DNA of 64,000 bases from an uncultured Tolumonas sp. (GCF_963676665.1 NZ_OY781378.1:310001-374000); one strand, 5' to 3'; counted from the first letter of the stretch, positions 8,358 through 17,025 are shown. A program made the numbers and translations. The notes: generated by a model not told the origin, from the letters alone.

Positions 8358-9218
8358 ATGAGTCGCATTGTGTATGTTGATGGTCAGTATGTTGACGAGA
8401 AAGAGGCAAAAATCTCGGTATTCGATCGCGGTTTTCTGTTTGCTGATGCGGTGTATGAAGTCACGGCAGTATTAAACGGCAAGCTGGTGGAATTTGCGGG
8501 TCACTTGGAACGTTTGCAGCGTTCTTGCCGTGAATTATCGCTGGCGATGCCGGTTTCCGCAGCGCAGTTGAAAACCATCCATGAAGAGTTGATCAAAAAG
8601 AACAATCTGGTGGAAGGCGGCATTTATCTGCAGATCAGCCGTGGTAATGCCGGTGATCGTGATTTTGCGTTTCCTTCTGCGGAAGTAAAACCGACGCTGG
8701 TGCTGTTTACTCAATCACGCCCGGTGATCGACAGCCCGAAAGTGCAAACCGGTATCAAAGTCGTCACTATGCCGGATATCCGCTGGCACCGCCGTGATAT
8801 CAAAACCGTTGGTTTGCTGGCCCCGTGTCTGGCGAAAGAGTATGCCCATGCCAATGATGCCGATGATGCATTCCTGGTAGAAAACGGCTTTATCACCGAA
8901 GGCAGCTCGAGCAATGCTTATATTGTGCTGGCGGATAACACCATCGTAACGCGCCCATTAAGTAACGACATTTTGCATGGTATTACCCGTAAAGCACTGT
9001 TGGTACTGGCAGCCCGCGACGGTATCAAAGTAGAAGAGCGCCTGTTCACCCCTGATGAAGCTTATCACGCGAAAGAAGCGTTTATCAGCTCAGCCACCAC
9101 CTTTGTCTGGCCGGTGGTCAGCATTGATGGCAAACCAGTGGGGGATGGCAAACCGGGCCCAATCTCGTTGCGGTTGCGCGATATTTACGTGGAGCTAGCA
9201 AAAGCGGAAGTGGCTTAA
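8358..9218 (+). CDS. dat: D-amino-acid transaminase (class IV, PLP-dependent)
   Basis: A 286-residue fold-type IV aminotransferase. The cofactor lysine is Lys149 in RRDIKTVGLL, and the class signature (E-x-SSSNAYIV) follows near residue 180. The N-terminus YVDGQYVDEKEAKISVFDRGF is typical of D-alanine aminotransferases, which exchange amino groups between D-Ala or D-Glu and 2-oxo acids. Branched-chain transaminases share the fold, but the start and context favour D-amino acids. ATG 8358 follows AAGGAG at 8346-8351. It lies 27 bases downstream of dgcA and should feed or drain the D-Glu/D-Ala pool processed by DgcN, DgcA and Alr. Confidence 0.85.
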   Translation: MSRIVYVDGQYVDEKEAKISVFDRGFLFADAVYEVTAVLNGKLVEFAGHLERLQRSCRELSLAMPVSAAQLKTIHEELIKKNNLVEGGIYLQISRGNAGDRDFAFPSAEVKPTLVLFTQSRPVIDSPKVQTGIKVVTMPDIRWHRRDIKTVGLLAPCLAKEYAHANDADDAFLVENGFITEGSSSNAYIVLADNTIVTRPLSNDILHGITRKALLVLAARDGIKVEERLFTPDEAYHAKEAFISSATTFVWPVVSIDGKPVGDGKPGPISLRLRDIYVELAKAEVA

Positions 9219-9235
9219 AAATAGAGTTATGTTTC

Positions 9236-9258
9236 GGCCGACACATTCGGTGTTGGCC
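9236..9258 (+). terminator. Intercistronic hairpin after dat
   Basis: A 9-bp stem GGCCGACAC/GTGTTGGCC (one G-U pair) with a 5-base loop is followed only by TAATTTA. It may stabilise the upstream mRNA or partly terminate before the symporter gene. Confidence 0.35.
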
Positions 9259-9378
9259 TAATTTATCCCTCTGATTTATCGATAATAATTATTAATTCAT
9301 AAAAATAGCAGTACCATAGACGAGTAAAAATAATAAGCAGGTAACGTGGCATCCTTTTCATTAATGGAGTTCAATCAT

Positions 9379-10764
9379 ATGGAATACCTACTCAATGCTT
9401 TTAATAGTCTGGATGGAATAGTCTGGGGTGCGCCTATGTTGGCGCTGATTTTAGGTACCGGTCTGTTTCTGATGTTTCTGCTTAAATTGATGCCGCTGCG
9501 AAAAATAGGTACGGGTTTTAGTTTGTTGTGGCGCGGGCGGACAACCAATGTCGATGAAAGTGGTGAAATCAGCCCGTTTCAGGCATTGATGACCTGTTTA
9601 GCCGCCACCGTTGGCACTGGGAATATAGCTGGGGTCGCGACAGCAATCTTCATGGGCGGGCCGGGTGCACTGTTCTGGATGTGGTGTACGGCACTGGTTG
9701 GTATGGCGACCAAATATTCCGAAGTGCTGTTGGCTGTGCATTATCGGGAAAAAGATAAGAGTGGTGAACATATTGGCGGCCCGATGTATGCCATTAAAAA
9801 CGGCCTGGGGAAACGCTGGGTCTGGTTAGGCACTGCCTTTGCTATCTTCGGCGGGTTGGCGGGTTTTGGCATCGGCAACATGGTGCAAGTCAACAGCATG
9901 GCGCAAGCGCTGGATAGCACATTGCATGTTCCAACTTGGATCACTGGTGTGGTAACTACCGTGATTGTTGCCATGGTGACATTAGGCGGTGTGAAACGCA
10001 TCGGGAAAGTAGCTGAAGCACTGGTACCGTTTATGTGCGTCACCTATGTCATTGCGGGTATCGTGGTATTGATTGTGAATGCCGCTGAAATTCCACATAC
10101 GATTTCACTGATCTTTACTTATGCTTTTACGCCGGTTGCTGCGACAGGTGGTTTCGCCGGTTCGGTAGTGCTGATGTCGATCCGTTATGGTGTGGCGCGA
10201 GGTGTATTTTCTAACGAAGCCGGCCTTGGTACTGCCGGTATTGCACAAGCTGCGGGCACTACTAAAAGTGCGGTCCGTTCAGGTTTAATTGGCATGTTAG
10301 GAACCTTCATCGATACGTTGATCGTTTGTTCAGTTACCGGACTGGCTATTATCAGCTCTGGTGTGTGGAGTAATGGACAAAGCGGTGCCGCGTTATCAGC
10401 TTCGGCATTTGAATCGGCGATGCCAGGCTTTGGTGGGATATTACTGACCATTGCGCTGGTGATCTTTGCCTTCACCACGATTTTAGGGTGGAGCTATTAT
10501 GGCGAAAAATGCTGGATTTACTTGGTGGGAACTAAATCGGTATTGCCATTCCGTATTTTGTGGGTAGTGGCCGTACCTTTTGGTGCCATCTCTCAATTAG
10601 ATTTTGCCTGGTTGGTGGCAGATGCATTAAATGGCCTGATGGCGATACCTAATCTTATTTCGTTGCTGTTGCTGAGCCCGGTTATTCTGAAACTGACGAA
10701 AGAGTACTTTGCAGAGGAAGATGAAGGGGAACCGGTCATAGCCGAATCTCAGATTGTGGATTAA
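9379..10764 (+). CDS. AGCS-family sodium:alanine/amino-acid symporter
   Basis: A 461-residue, multi-spanning (about ten helices) inner-membrane transporter of the alanine-or-glycine:cation symporter family. The family motif GVARGVFSNEAGLGTAGIAQ is present near residue 275, and the early segment LMTCLAATVGTGNIAGVATA is also characteristic. ATG 9379 follows GGAG at 9366-9369; the in-frame GTG at 9346 is also preceded by AGGTAAC but would add 11 residues of unusual sequence. It lies 160 bases after dat, behind a hairpin, and may have its own promoter. Import of D- or L-alanine, or glycine, is the expected job; stereospecificity cannot be read from sequence. Confidence 0.88.
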   Translation: MEYLLNAFNSLDGIVWGAPMLALILGTGLFLMFLLKLMPLRKIGTGFSLLWRGRTTNVDESGEISPFQALMTCLAATVGTGNIAGVATAIFMGGPGALFWMWCTALVGMATKYSEVLLAVHYREKDKSGEHIGGPMYAIKNGLGKRWVWLGTAFAIFGGLAGFGIGNMVQVNSMAQALDSTLHVPTWITGVVTTVIVAMVTLGGVKRIGKVAEALVPFMCVTYVIAGIVVLIVNAAEIPHTISLIFTYAFTPVAATGGFAGSVVLMSIRYGVARGVFSNEAGLGTAGIAQAAGTTKSAVRSGLIGMLGTFIDTLIVCSVTGLAIISSGVWSNGQSGAALSASAFESAMPGFGGILLTIALVIFAFTTILGWSYYGEKCWIYLVGTKSVLPFRILWVVAVPFGAISQLDFAWLVADALNGLMAIPNLISLLLLSPVILKLTKEYFAEEDEGEPVIAESQIVD

Positions 10765-10791
10765 CTCGTCTTATTTTCTCGTTATGATCAG

Positions 10792-10818
10792 AAAAGCCTC
10801 CGTTTTTGGAGGCTTTTT
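10792..10818 (+). terminator. Intrinsic terminator after the AGCS symporter gene
   Basis: Stem GCCTCC/GGAGGC, extended by AAAA/TTTT, with a GTTTTT loop and a T-tract ending at 10818. Confidence 0.85.
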
Positions 10819-10871
10819 CATAGGGGAAAATCACAGATTCAAAGGTTAAACTTTTAAATTTTAATTGTTAC

Positions 10872-10908
10872 ATAGGTAAAACCTATTAAACAAATAGATC
10901 ACAACTAT
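10872..10908 (+). promoter_or_regulatory. OxyR binding site upstream of ahpC
   Basis: The sequence is an exact ATAG-N7-CTAT-N7-ATAG-N7-CTAT, the full tetrameric OxyR consensus with correct spacing. It ends 26 bases before TATAGA (10935-10940), a plausible -10, so bound OxyR would contact polymerase at the -35 region. Confidence 0.9.
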
Positions 10909-11000
10909 TGGATAGAAAGACTTTTTTGGGCCAGTATAGATACATCGAGATGCGATGCACTCGAATCTGAATAAGATAACCCAACGAAGGAGCTACACTC

Positions 11001-11564
11001 ATGTCTTTGATTAACACTGAAGTTAAACCATTTGCAGCAACCGCTTACCACAATGGCAAATTCGTTCCTGTGACTCAGGAAGATCTGAAAGGCAAATGGT
11101 CAGTTGTATTCTTCTACCCAGCTGACTTCACGTTTGTTTGCCCAACTGAACTGGGTGACCTGGCTGACAACTACGCAGAATTCCAGAAACTGGGCGTAGA
11201 AATCTACGGTGTTTCTACTGACACCCATTTCACTCACAAAGCATGGCACGACACTTCTGACACTATCGGTAAAGTACAGTACCCACTGGTTGGCGATCCA
11301 ACTGGCGCGATCACCCGCAACTTCGACGTGATGATCGAAGAAGAAGGTCTGGCACTGCGTGGTACCTTTGTTATCAACCCGGAAGGCCAGATCAAGCTGT
11401 GCGAAGTGCACGACAACGGTATCGGCCGTGATGCCAAAGAACTGCTGCGTAAAGTTCAGGCTGCTCAATATGTGGCGAACCACCCAGGTGAAGTTTGCCC
11501 AGCTAAATGGACTCCAGGTGCAGCCACCCTGTCTCCATCTTTCGACTTGGTTGGTAAGATCTAA
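11001..11564 (+). CDS. ahpC: Alkyl hydroperoxide reductase subunit C (2-Cys peroxiredoxin)
   Basis: A 187-residue typical 2-Cys peroxiredoxin that reduces hydrogen peroxide, organic peroxides and peroxynitrite in the cytoplasm and is recycled by AhpF. The peroxidatic Cys47 is in DFTFVCPTE and the resolving Cys166 in GEVCPAKW; length equals E. coli AhpC. The start follows GAAGGAG with good spacing. An exact OxyR site lies 93 bases upstream of the start codon, so induction by peroxide is expected. Codon use is strongly biased, consistent with high expression. A strong terminator separates it from ahpF, so ahpF is probably made at a lower level by readthrough. Confidence 0.97.
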   Translation: MSLINTEVKPFAATAYHNGKFVPVTQEDLKGKWSVVFFYPADFTFVCPTELGDLADNYAEFQKLGVEIYGVSTDTHFTHKAWHDTSDTIGKVQYPLVGDPTGAITRNFDVMIEEEGLALRGTFVINPEGQIKLCEVHDNGIGRDAKELLRKVQAAQYVANHPGEVCPAKWTPGAATLSPSFDLVGKI

Positions 11565-11576
11565 TCTTGCACTGAA

Positions 11577-11605
11577 AATTGCCGGGTTAGCCCGGCAATT
11601 TTTTC
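11577..11605 (+). terminator. Terminator/attenuator between ahpC and ahpF
   Basis: A perfect 10-bp stem AATTGCCGGG/CCCGGCAATT with loop TTAG, then TTTTCTCT. It would reduce ahpF transcription relative to ahpC. Confidence 0.85.
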
Positions 11606-11636
11606 TCTGGCTTTAATTCACGAGACGAGACTCATT

Positions 11637-13202
11637 ATGTTAGACGCAAATGTAAAAACTCAATTAAAAGGCTATCTGGCCAATGTGACTCAGCCGATCG
11701 AAATCATCGCGTCCACCGATGACAGTGATTCATCTCGCGAGTTACAGTCACTGTTAGCCGATATTGTTGAGCAATCTGACAAGATTTCTCTACGCCAATC
11801 GACCGACCCAACTGCCCGCAAGCCTTCTTTTGCCTTAAACCGTATTGGTTCAGACATGGGCGTTGCATTTGCTGGTTTGCCGATGGGCCACGAATTTACC
11901 TCGCTGGTGCTGGCATTGTTGCAAGTTGGTGGTCATCCACCAAAAGCGGATGCTGAATTGCTGGAGCAGATCCGCAATTTGCCTGGCGAATACAACTTTG
12001 AAACCTATATTTCGCTGACCTGTCAGAACTGCCCGGATGTTGTGCAGGCACTGAATCTGATGTCAGTGGTTAACCCACGAATTCGTCATACCATGATCGA
12101 TGGCGCTTTATTCCAAGATGAAGTGAACGCCCGTCAGATCATGGCAGTACCAACTGTGTTCCTGAACGGCACAGTGTTTGGCCAAGGCCGCATGAGTGCT
12201 GAAGAGATCGTTGCGAAGCTGGATACCGGCGCTTCCGAGCGTGAAGCGGCGAAAATTAACGACAAAGCATTGTTTGATGTATTGGTCGTGGGGGGTGGCC
12301 CTGCTGGTTCTGCAGCTGCAATTTATGCTGCCCGTAAAGGCATTCGTACCGGTGTAGTTGCAGAACGTTTCGGTGGTCAGGTACTCGACACCATGAGCAT
12401 TGAAAACTTCATTTCGGTGAAAGAAACTGAAGGTCCGAAACTGGCGACCGCGCTTGAACAACACGTTAAAGAATATGACGTGGATATCATGAATTTGCAG
12501 CGTGCCGCTAAGCTGGAACGTCAAGCAAATCATGTGGAAGTTACCCTGCAAAGTGGTGCGGTACTGAAGAGTAAGTCCGTGATCCTGGCAACGGGTGCCC
12601 GCTGGCGCGAAATGAACGTGCCGGGTGAAAAAGAGTACCGTAATAAAGGTGTCGCTTACTGCCCGCATTGTGATGGCCCGCTGTTTAAAGGCAAACGTGT
12701 TGCGGTCATTGGTGGCGGTAACTCGGGTGTGGAAGCGGCTATTGACTTAGCAGGTATTGTTTCACATGTGACTTTGCTGGAATTTGACAGCAAACTGCGT
12801 GCGGATGCCGTGCTGCAGAATAAGTTGAACAGTTTGCCGAACGTCACTGTGATTACCTCGGCGTTGACTACAGAAGTATTGGGCGATGGCACCAAGGTTT
12901 CTGCGCTGACTTATACCGACCGTGTTACTAACGAAGCGCGTAAGGTTGAGCTGGAAGGGATCTTTGTGCAGATTGGCTTATTGCCAAATACCGATTGGCT
13001 GAAAGGCAGTGCGGTGGAACTGAGTAATCGCGGCGAGATCATTGTTGGTGCCCACGGTAACACCTCAATGGAAGGTGTGTTCGCGGCCGGTGATGTGACG
13101 ATAGTGCCTTACAAACAGATCATCATTGCGATGGGTGAGGGCGCGAAAGCTTCACTGGGCGCATTTGATTACCTGATCCGTTCTTCAGCACCCAAAGCCT
13201 GA
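11637..13202 (+). CDS. ahpF: Alkyl hydroperoxide reductase subunit F
   Basis: A 521-residue flavoprotein disulfide reductase that passes electrons from NADH through FAD to AhpC. The N-terminal tandem thioredoxin-like domain has the redox pair in LTCQNCPDV (near residues 129-132). Residues about 210-520 are the thioredoxin-reductase-like part, with the FAD motif [19 protein letters not shown], the active-site CPHC near 345-348 and the NADH-binding motif [12 protein letters not shown]. Length equals E. coli AhpF. It is the second gene of the OxyR-type locus, 72 bases after ahpC, and has its own terminator downstream. Confidence 0.97.
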   Translation: MLDANVKTQLKGYLANVTQPIEIIASTDDSDSSRELQSLLADIVEQSDKISLRQSTDPTARKPSFALNRIGSDMGVAFAGLPMGHEFTSLVLALLQVGGHPPKADAELLEQIRNLPGEYNFETYISLTCQNCPDVVQALNLMSVVNPRIRHTMIDGALFQDEVNARQIMAVPTVFLNGTVFGQGRMSAEEIVAKLDTGASEREAAKINDKALFDVLVVGGGPAGSAAAIYAARKGIRTGVVAERFGGQVLDTMSIENFISVKETEGPKLATALEQHVKEYDVDIMNLQRAAKLERQANHVEVTLQSGAVLKSKSVILATGARWREMNVPGEKEYRNKGVAYCPHCDGPLFKGKRVAVIGGGNSGVEAAIDLAGIVSHVTLLEFDSKLRADAVLQNKLNSLPNVTVITSALTTEVLGDGTKVSALTYTDRVTNEARKVELEGIFVQIGLLPNTDWLKGSAVELSNRGEIIVGAHGNTSMEGVFAAGDVTIVPYKQIIIAMGEGAKASLGAFDYLIRSSAPKA

Positions 13203-13217
13203 TTATTGAATCAAATC

Positions 13218-13252
13218 AAAGCCTGCGCATCATAAGATGTGCAGGCTTTTTT
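13218..13252 (+). terminator. Intrinsic terminator after ahpF
   Basis: Long stem AAAGCCTGC/GCAGGCTTT continued inward by GCATC/GATGT (one G-U pair), loop ATAA, then a T-tract. Confidence 0.85.
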
Positions 13253-13490
13253 ATTCTTAACAAAAATAGTTCCCGAATTAACTCGCTATTAACAGGCCCG
13301 TATGTTTTAATCTTCTCCGGCCTGCAAAATCAGACCTATTTATGCCAGACATTTTGAAGTTAAGACCCCTGCCTGACCTTACCGTTTGTGCCGTTGTAGT
13401 AATATTTTCTTAGTGCCCCTCATAAGTATTGATAGATAAATCCGGCCATTATTGCCTTTTGTGGCACCAATTTATTTCTAAGGAAATGTT

Positions 13491-13700
13491 ATGTCTAAAG
13501 TTAACGGTTCAGTTAAATGGTTCAACGAAACTAAAGGTTTTGGTTTTCTGGCTCAAGACAACGGTGGCAAAGACGTGTTCGTTCACTTCTCTGCAATCGC
13601 TTCTACTGGCTTCAAAACTCTGATCGAAGGTCAAGCTGTATCTTTTGACATCGAAGAAGGCCAACGCGGCCCATCAGCTGTGAATGTTACCATTCGCTAG
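13491..13700 (+). CDS. Cold-shock-domain protein (CspA family)
   Basis: A 69-residue single OB-fold RNA/DNA-binding protein. RNP1 is KGFGFLAQ (residues 15-22) and RNP2 is DVFVHFSAI (residues 27-35). It melts mRNA structure as an RNA chaperone. The start follows TAAGGAAATGTT. The 288-base gap back to ahpF holds the ahpF terminator and space for the long 5' leader usual in cspA-type genes, but no cold-box or promoter could be identified confidently. Which E. coli Csp it matches functionally cannot be told; other paralogues are likely elsewhere. Confidence 0.93.
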   Translation: MSKVNGSVKWFNETKGFGFLAQDNGGKDVFVHFSAIASTGFKTLIEGQAVSFDIEEGQRGPSAVNVTIR

Positions 13701-13752
13701 TTGATAGTTGCGCATCTTGCATGCGTAATCTCCAGTTTATCTGGAAAGAAGA

Positions 13753-13777
13753 AACCTGCTGCGAAGCAGGTTTTTTT
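13753..13777 (+). terminator. Intrinsic terminator after the cold-shock gene
   Basis: Stem AACCTGCT/AGCAGGTT, loop GCGA, followed by seven T. Confidence 0.88.
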
Positions 13778-13818
13778 ATGGGCGTTTTTTACAGATAAAC
13801 AATCAGCAATAACGGTAA

Positions 13819-14475
13819 TTACAGTTCCGTTAATAGCTGCATTACATACTCTTCTAGATATTTTCTGCGTTGTTCCGCCATTTTTCTTCCTGCTGCTGTC
13901 TGCATGGTGTCGGCGACTTTATAAAGTTTCACAAAAAAATGATCGAGCGCGAATTGCATATCGTCTAACTGACGGTGTTTAGCTAATGGATCATACGGAT
14001 CAAACATTTCCCGTTCCATTCGGCCTGACGTATAAAACACGCGAGCCAACCCAATAGCGCCTAAGGCTTCCATCCGATCAGCATCTTGCAATAATTTTGC
14101 TTCCCAAGTTTCGGTGGGTAAATTTGCCGAAAAACTATGTGCTTCAATCGCATGACCAACCGCATTGATTTTTTCTTGTGGAAAACCCAACTCCAGTAAA
14201 ATCACCGCGGCTTCTTTGGCGGCAAGGCGTGAGCTCAGGTGCCGATCAGGGTGGTTTTTCGGCAGACTGATAATATCGTGCAGATAGGCGGCGGTTAATA
14301 ACACCAGCTCATCGCCTTGCGAACCTTCTGCCTGATTCAATGCACGCGCGGTTTTCCAAACCCGGCGAAAATGAGCAATATCATGCGCACCATCGGTTTC
14401 GGTATGGTGTTGTTCCAGCCAGTTTTCCAGCTGTTGTTGCCAGAAACTTAATAAATTTTCAGTGTCAGTGAGCAT
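13819..14475 (-). CDS. HD-domain phosphohydrolase, YedJ-like
   Basis: A 218-residue HD-superfamily metal-dependent phosphohydrolase. Metal-ligand motifs include AHDIAHFRRVW near residue 30, LHDIISL (the HD pair) near 65 and QDADRMEALGAIG near 128. Overall sequence resembles E. coli YedJ (about 230 residues), whose substrate is not established. ATG 14475 (MLTDTENLLSFWQQQ) matches the family N-terminus; the frame extends upstream to a GTG at 14520 with no family similarity. It starts 52 bases after the LysR stop on the same strand and may be co-transcribed with it. Confidence 0.85.
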   Translation of the reverse strand: MLTDTENLLSFWQQQLENWLEQHHTETDGAHDIAHFRRVWKTARALNQAEGSQGDELVLLTAAYLHDIISLPKNHPDRHLSSRLAAKEAAVILLELGFPQEKINAVGHAIEAHSFSANLPTETWEAKLLQDADRMEALGAIGLARVFYTSGRMEREMFDPYDPLAKHRQLDDMQFALDHFFVKLYKVADTMQTAAGRKMAEQRRKYLEEYVMQLLTEL

Positions 14476-14526
14476 GTCTGTTGGGTTCTTAGTCAAAGAG
14501 AGCGTCTTGTTGATACGCACGAGTGG

Positions 14527-15414
14527 TTATGACAGCTTTTTAAAATAGTTAATTTCTTCCATCAGCCATCGGATAAACAATTTTAATTCTTTATGATCCC
14601 GTGAACGCGGTGGCATTACGAGATAATAAGCAAACGGACTTTTCATTTCCTGCGGAAATGGCTGACATAACATGCCAGATGTTAACTCCTCCATTACCAG
14701 GCTTTTGCGGCCCAAGGCAATGCCTTGCCCGGTCATAGCGGCTTTGATCATCAGACTGCCATCAGAAATGGTCAGATAACGTTTGGGTTGCAGCTCGGGT
14801 TTGCCGACCAGTTTCAGCCAGCCTTCCCAGTTAAAATAGTCAGCAGAGTTATCTCGAATTAATACCTGCTCAGTCAAATCATCCAATGTCAGGTTCTGCT
14901 GATAACTGCAATTCATGACCGGGAAAATATAGTCATCCAGTAAATGTTTGGTGATGAGATCGGGGTAATTGCCCTGACCATAGCGGATCCCGGCATCAAT
15001 ATTCGAACGGCCAAAATCAACCTGTTGTTCGGTCATCGAGAGGTGTAATTCGATCTCCGGATATTGTTCACTGAACCGATCTAACCGGGGGATCAACCAA
15101 TTGCTGGCAAAAGAGGGTAATACCGAAATGGTCAGTGTTTTTTGATCCGGCTGTGTCGCCTGATTCCAGCCATATTCCAGTTCGGAAAAGCCCTTTTTTA
15201 AATTATTCCGCAAATTCTCCGCCTGTGCGGTAGGTTGTAACGCGCGGGTCTGCCGGATAAACAGTGGCCCAACATCTGTTTCCAATTGCTTAATATGCTG
15301 GCTCACGGCGGATTGTGTCATATAGAGTTTTTCTGCCGCCAGGCTGAAAGAGCCGGTTTGCAGCACGACATCTAAAACATACAGCGATTTCAACCGGTGG
15401 AACAAAGTCGACAT
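14527..15414 (-). CDS. LysR-family regulator, GcvA-type
   Basis: A 295-residue LysR regulator. The helix-turn-helix lies at residues about 15-45 (SFSLAAEKLYMTQSAVSQHIKQLE). The effector domain runs from about 90 to 290 with ISVLPSFASNWLIPRLDRF and DAGIRYGQG, motifs typical of the GcvA/AmpR-like branch. It is divergent from a DUF1127 gene, with 105 bases between the starts containing a perfect 7-2-7 palindrome. Its target is probably that gene and possibly rbsD copy 1 further on. The effector is unknown. Confidence 0.9.
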   Translation of the reverse strand: MSTLFHRLKSLYVLDVVLQTGSFSLAAEKLYMTQSAVSQHIKQLETDVGPLFIRQTRALQPTAQAENLRNNLKKGFSELEYGWNQATQPDQKTLTISVLPSFASNWLIPRLDRFSEQYPEIELHLSMTEQQVDFGRSNIDAGIRYGQGNYPDLITKHLLDDYIFPVMNCSYQQNLTLDDLTEQVLIRDNSADYFNWEGWLKLVGKPELQPKRYLTISDGSLMIKAAMTGQGIALGRKSLVMEELTSGMLCQPFPQEMKSPFAYYLVMPPRSRDHKELKLFIRWLMEEINYFKKLS

Positions 15415-15480
15415 ATAAGTTTATCTTATGATTGGCTTAGTTAATCTGGTTTGTCTGCACAGTTGCCACTGCCTATGCTG

Positions 15481-15496
15481 TTACTCATCTGAGTAA
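15481..15496. promoter_or_regulatory. Perfect 16-base palindrome between LysR and the DUF1127 gene
   Basis: TTACTCA-TC-TGAGTAA, a 7-2-7 dyad, lies 23 bases before the DUF1127 start and 66 bases from the LysR start. It is a plausible operator; its compact shape differs from the usual T-N11-A LysR box, so the binder is uncertain. Confidence 0.5.
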
Positions 15497-15519
15497 TAAA
15501 CAGCAGGGAGTAAGCGGCT

Positions 15520-15750
15520 ATGCAGATTAATAATACAAAATCAGTCACTAAAACGCTGAGTTTTTTTATTGCCTTTTATGACTATCTATTAGTAAAACTA
15601 AAAAACCACCTGCTGGTGTGCAAGCGATGGTATGTAAACAAGCGCACGCGTGATTACCTTTCTGAAATGTCGCCGCATCTGTTGAAAGATATTGGTATTA
15701 CAGAGTCTGAGCGTCAGGCCGAATTGGCAAAAAAATTCTGGCAGGAATGA
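15520..15750 (+). CDS. DUF1127 (YjiS-like) small protein
   Basis: A 76-residue basic protein. The C-terminal half, RDYLSEMSPHLLKDIGITESE, is the DUF1127 motif; in other bacteria small DUF1127 proteins bind RNA and affect phosphate or carbon metabolism. A good ribosome site, AGGGAG, lies 9 bases before ATG 15520. It is divergent from the LysR gene above and 101 bases upstream of rbsD copy 1. Function here is unknown. Confidence 0.82.
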   Translation: MQINNTKSVTKTLSFFIAFYDYLLVKLKNHLLVCKRWYVNKRTRDYLSEMSPHLLKDIGITESERQAELAKKFWQE

Positions 15751-15851
15751 TGATGTGAAACCCTTTGCAGCGGATCACAGAACAAAATTTTTGGATGGTA
15801 CACGCTTAGTTGCGAAGCCAATTGATTCTGTATCTTGCCGGGGAAATACTC

Positions 15852-16271
15852 ATGAAAAAACATGTCTTGCTGAATGCGCCGTTGTCACATGTGATCGCCA
15901 CGATGGGCCACACTGATCAATTAGCGGTTTGTGATGCCGGTTTACCGATTCCGGCGGCGCCAGAGCGGATTGATTTGGCGGTGAGCCGGGGTGTGCCGAA
16001 GTTTATGGATGTGGTGCAGGCCGTGACGGCAGAGATGCAGATCGAACGGGTGATCATGGCACACGACTTTGCCGAGGTGAGCCCGGCGTTGCATATTGAG
16101 CTGATCGCTCATCTGGAACATATTGCGAAAGAACAAGACAGAACCATCAGCTTCGATTATGTCAGCCATGACGAATTTAAGCAGATGACGCATTTAACTC
16201 GCGCGGTGGTGCGCACCGGGGAATGTACGCCGTATGCCAATGTGATTTTTGTCTCCGGCGTGGTGTTTTAA
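15852..16271 (+). CDS. rbsD: D-ribose pyranase, first copy
   Basis: A 139-residue RbsD-family protein catalysing interconversion of the beta-pyran and beta-furan forms of D-ribose. Catalytic His20 lies in ATMGHTD, and the family C-terminus [17 protein letters not shown] is intact. By hand count it differs from the second copy (16598-17017) at about 26 of 139 positions. It keeps Cys27 (VCDAG), as in E. coli, where the second copy has Gly. It is not in the rbsACBKR transcript: a strong terminator at 16349-16392 follows it, and the ribose operator lies beyond that. It may be read with the DUF1127 gene. The start follows GGGGAAATACTC. Confidence 0.92.
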   Translation: MKKHVLLNAPLSHVIATMGHTDQLAVCDAGLPIPAAPERIDLAVSRGVPKFMDVVQAVTAEMQIERVIMAHDFAEVSPALHIELIAHLEHIAKEQDRTISFDYVSHDEFKQMTHLTRAVVRTGECTPYANVIFVSGVVF

Positions 16272-16348
16272 TAAACCGAAGATGTCTTAAAGTCACTAAT
16301 TTGCACCTTTTTATAATGTATTTTTCCTCGCCAGCACGACAACACCAG

Positions 16349-16392
16349 ACCCATAACGCCGCTTAGTCACTGATAGGTGTTGTGGGTTTTTT
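16349..16392 (+). terminator. Intrinsic terminator after rbsD copy 1
   Basis: ACCCATAACGCC (16349-16360) pairs fully, with two G-U pairs, to GGTGTTGTGGGT (16376-16387), and a run of T follows. It isolates the first rbsD from the ribose operon. Confidence 0.75.
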
Positions 16393-16460
16393 CATTGAAC
16401 CTCCCTCAATCATTATTCTTGTTTATCTCTTTTTACAAATACGATTCACTTAAATCTCTT

Positions 16461-16478
16461 CATCGAAACGTTTCGATG
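16461..16478 (+). promoter_or_regulatory. RbsR operator
   Basis: CATCGAAACGTTTCGATG is a perfect 18-base palindrome with the central CGAAACGTTTCG core typical of LacI/GalR-family ribose repressors. It lies 120 bases before rbsD copy 2, and rbsR is the last gene of the same operon. A TATAAA sits 12 bases downstream. Confidence 0.88.
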
Positions 16479-16597
16479 GTGATCACAATTATAAATAAGG
16501 CGGCTGGAAAAGCAGGATGTTCTGGCTAAGACTGTTTATGCAGTACACGACCTCGCTGATTTTATTTCTACTGTTTACTTATCCGGAGAGCCGGCTC

Positions 16598-17017
16598 ATG
16601 AAAAAACATGCTTTGCTGAATGCACCTTTATCTCATGTTATCGCCACGATGGGGCATACCGATCAGCTGGTGGTCGGTGATGCAGGGTTACCGATTCCTG
16701 CTGCGCCAGAACGGATCGATTTGGCGGTGAGTCAGGGGGTGCCGCGTTTTATGGATGTGGTGCGCGCGATCACGGAAGAGATGCAAATCGAGCGTGTGAT
16801 CATGGCGCGTGAGTTCACGGAAGTGAGCCCGGCTTTACATGCGGAATTACTGGCACATTTGCAACACATCGCTGAGATTCAAAACAAAGCCATTATTTTC
16901 GATTATGTCAGCCATGAAGAGTTCAAGTTAGCCACACACACCAGCAAAGCAGTGGTCAGAACCGGGGAATGTACGCCGTATGCGAATGTGATTTTTGTTT
17001 CTGGCGTCGTGTTTTAG
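16598..17017 (+). CDS. rbsD: D-ribose pyranase, second copy (operon-linked)
   Basis: A 139-residue ribose pyranase, first gene of the rbsDACBKR operon. His20 in ATMGHTD and the conserved C-terminus are present. Position 27 is Gly (VVGDAG) where copy 1 and E. coli have Cys. ATG 16598 follows GGAGAG; the frame is open further upstream but without family similarity. rbsA begins 8 bases after the stop, with its ribosome site overlapping it. Expression should be controlled by the palindromic operator upstream. The two copies are close enough in sequence to be a lineage-specific duplication rather than an old paralogue, though transfer is not excluded. Confidence 0.93.
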   Translation: MKKHALLNAPLSHVIATMGHTDQLVVGDAGLPIPAAPERIDLAVSQGVPRFMDVVRAITEEMQIERVIMAREFTEVSPALHAELLAHLQHIAEIQNKAIIFDYVSHEEFKLATHTSKAVVRTGECTPYANVIFVSGVVF

Positions 17018-17025
17018 GAGGCCAT

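Larger units (their letters stand above)
16272..16597 (+). other. Intergenic region between the two rbsD copies, 326 bases
   Basis: Contains the terminator of rbsD copy 1, the RbsR-type operator and a TATAAA (16490-16495) that may be the operon -10. No extra gene was seen. Confidence 0.6.

Noticed and set aside
9283..9294. TAATAATTATTA palindrome before the AGCS gene as a Fur box
   Set aside because: It is a plain AT palindrome with too few matches to the 19-base Fur consensus.
16472..16490. CRP site beside the RbsR operator
   Set aside because: Only one half-site (TCACA) is present; the TGTGA half is missing at the 6-base spacing.
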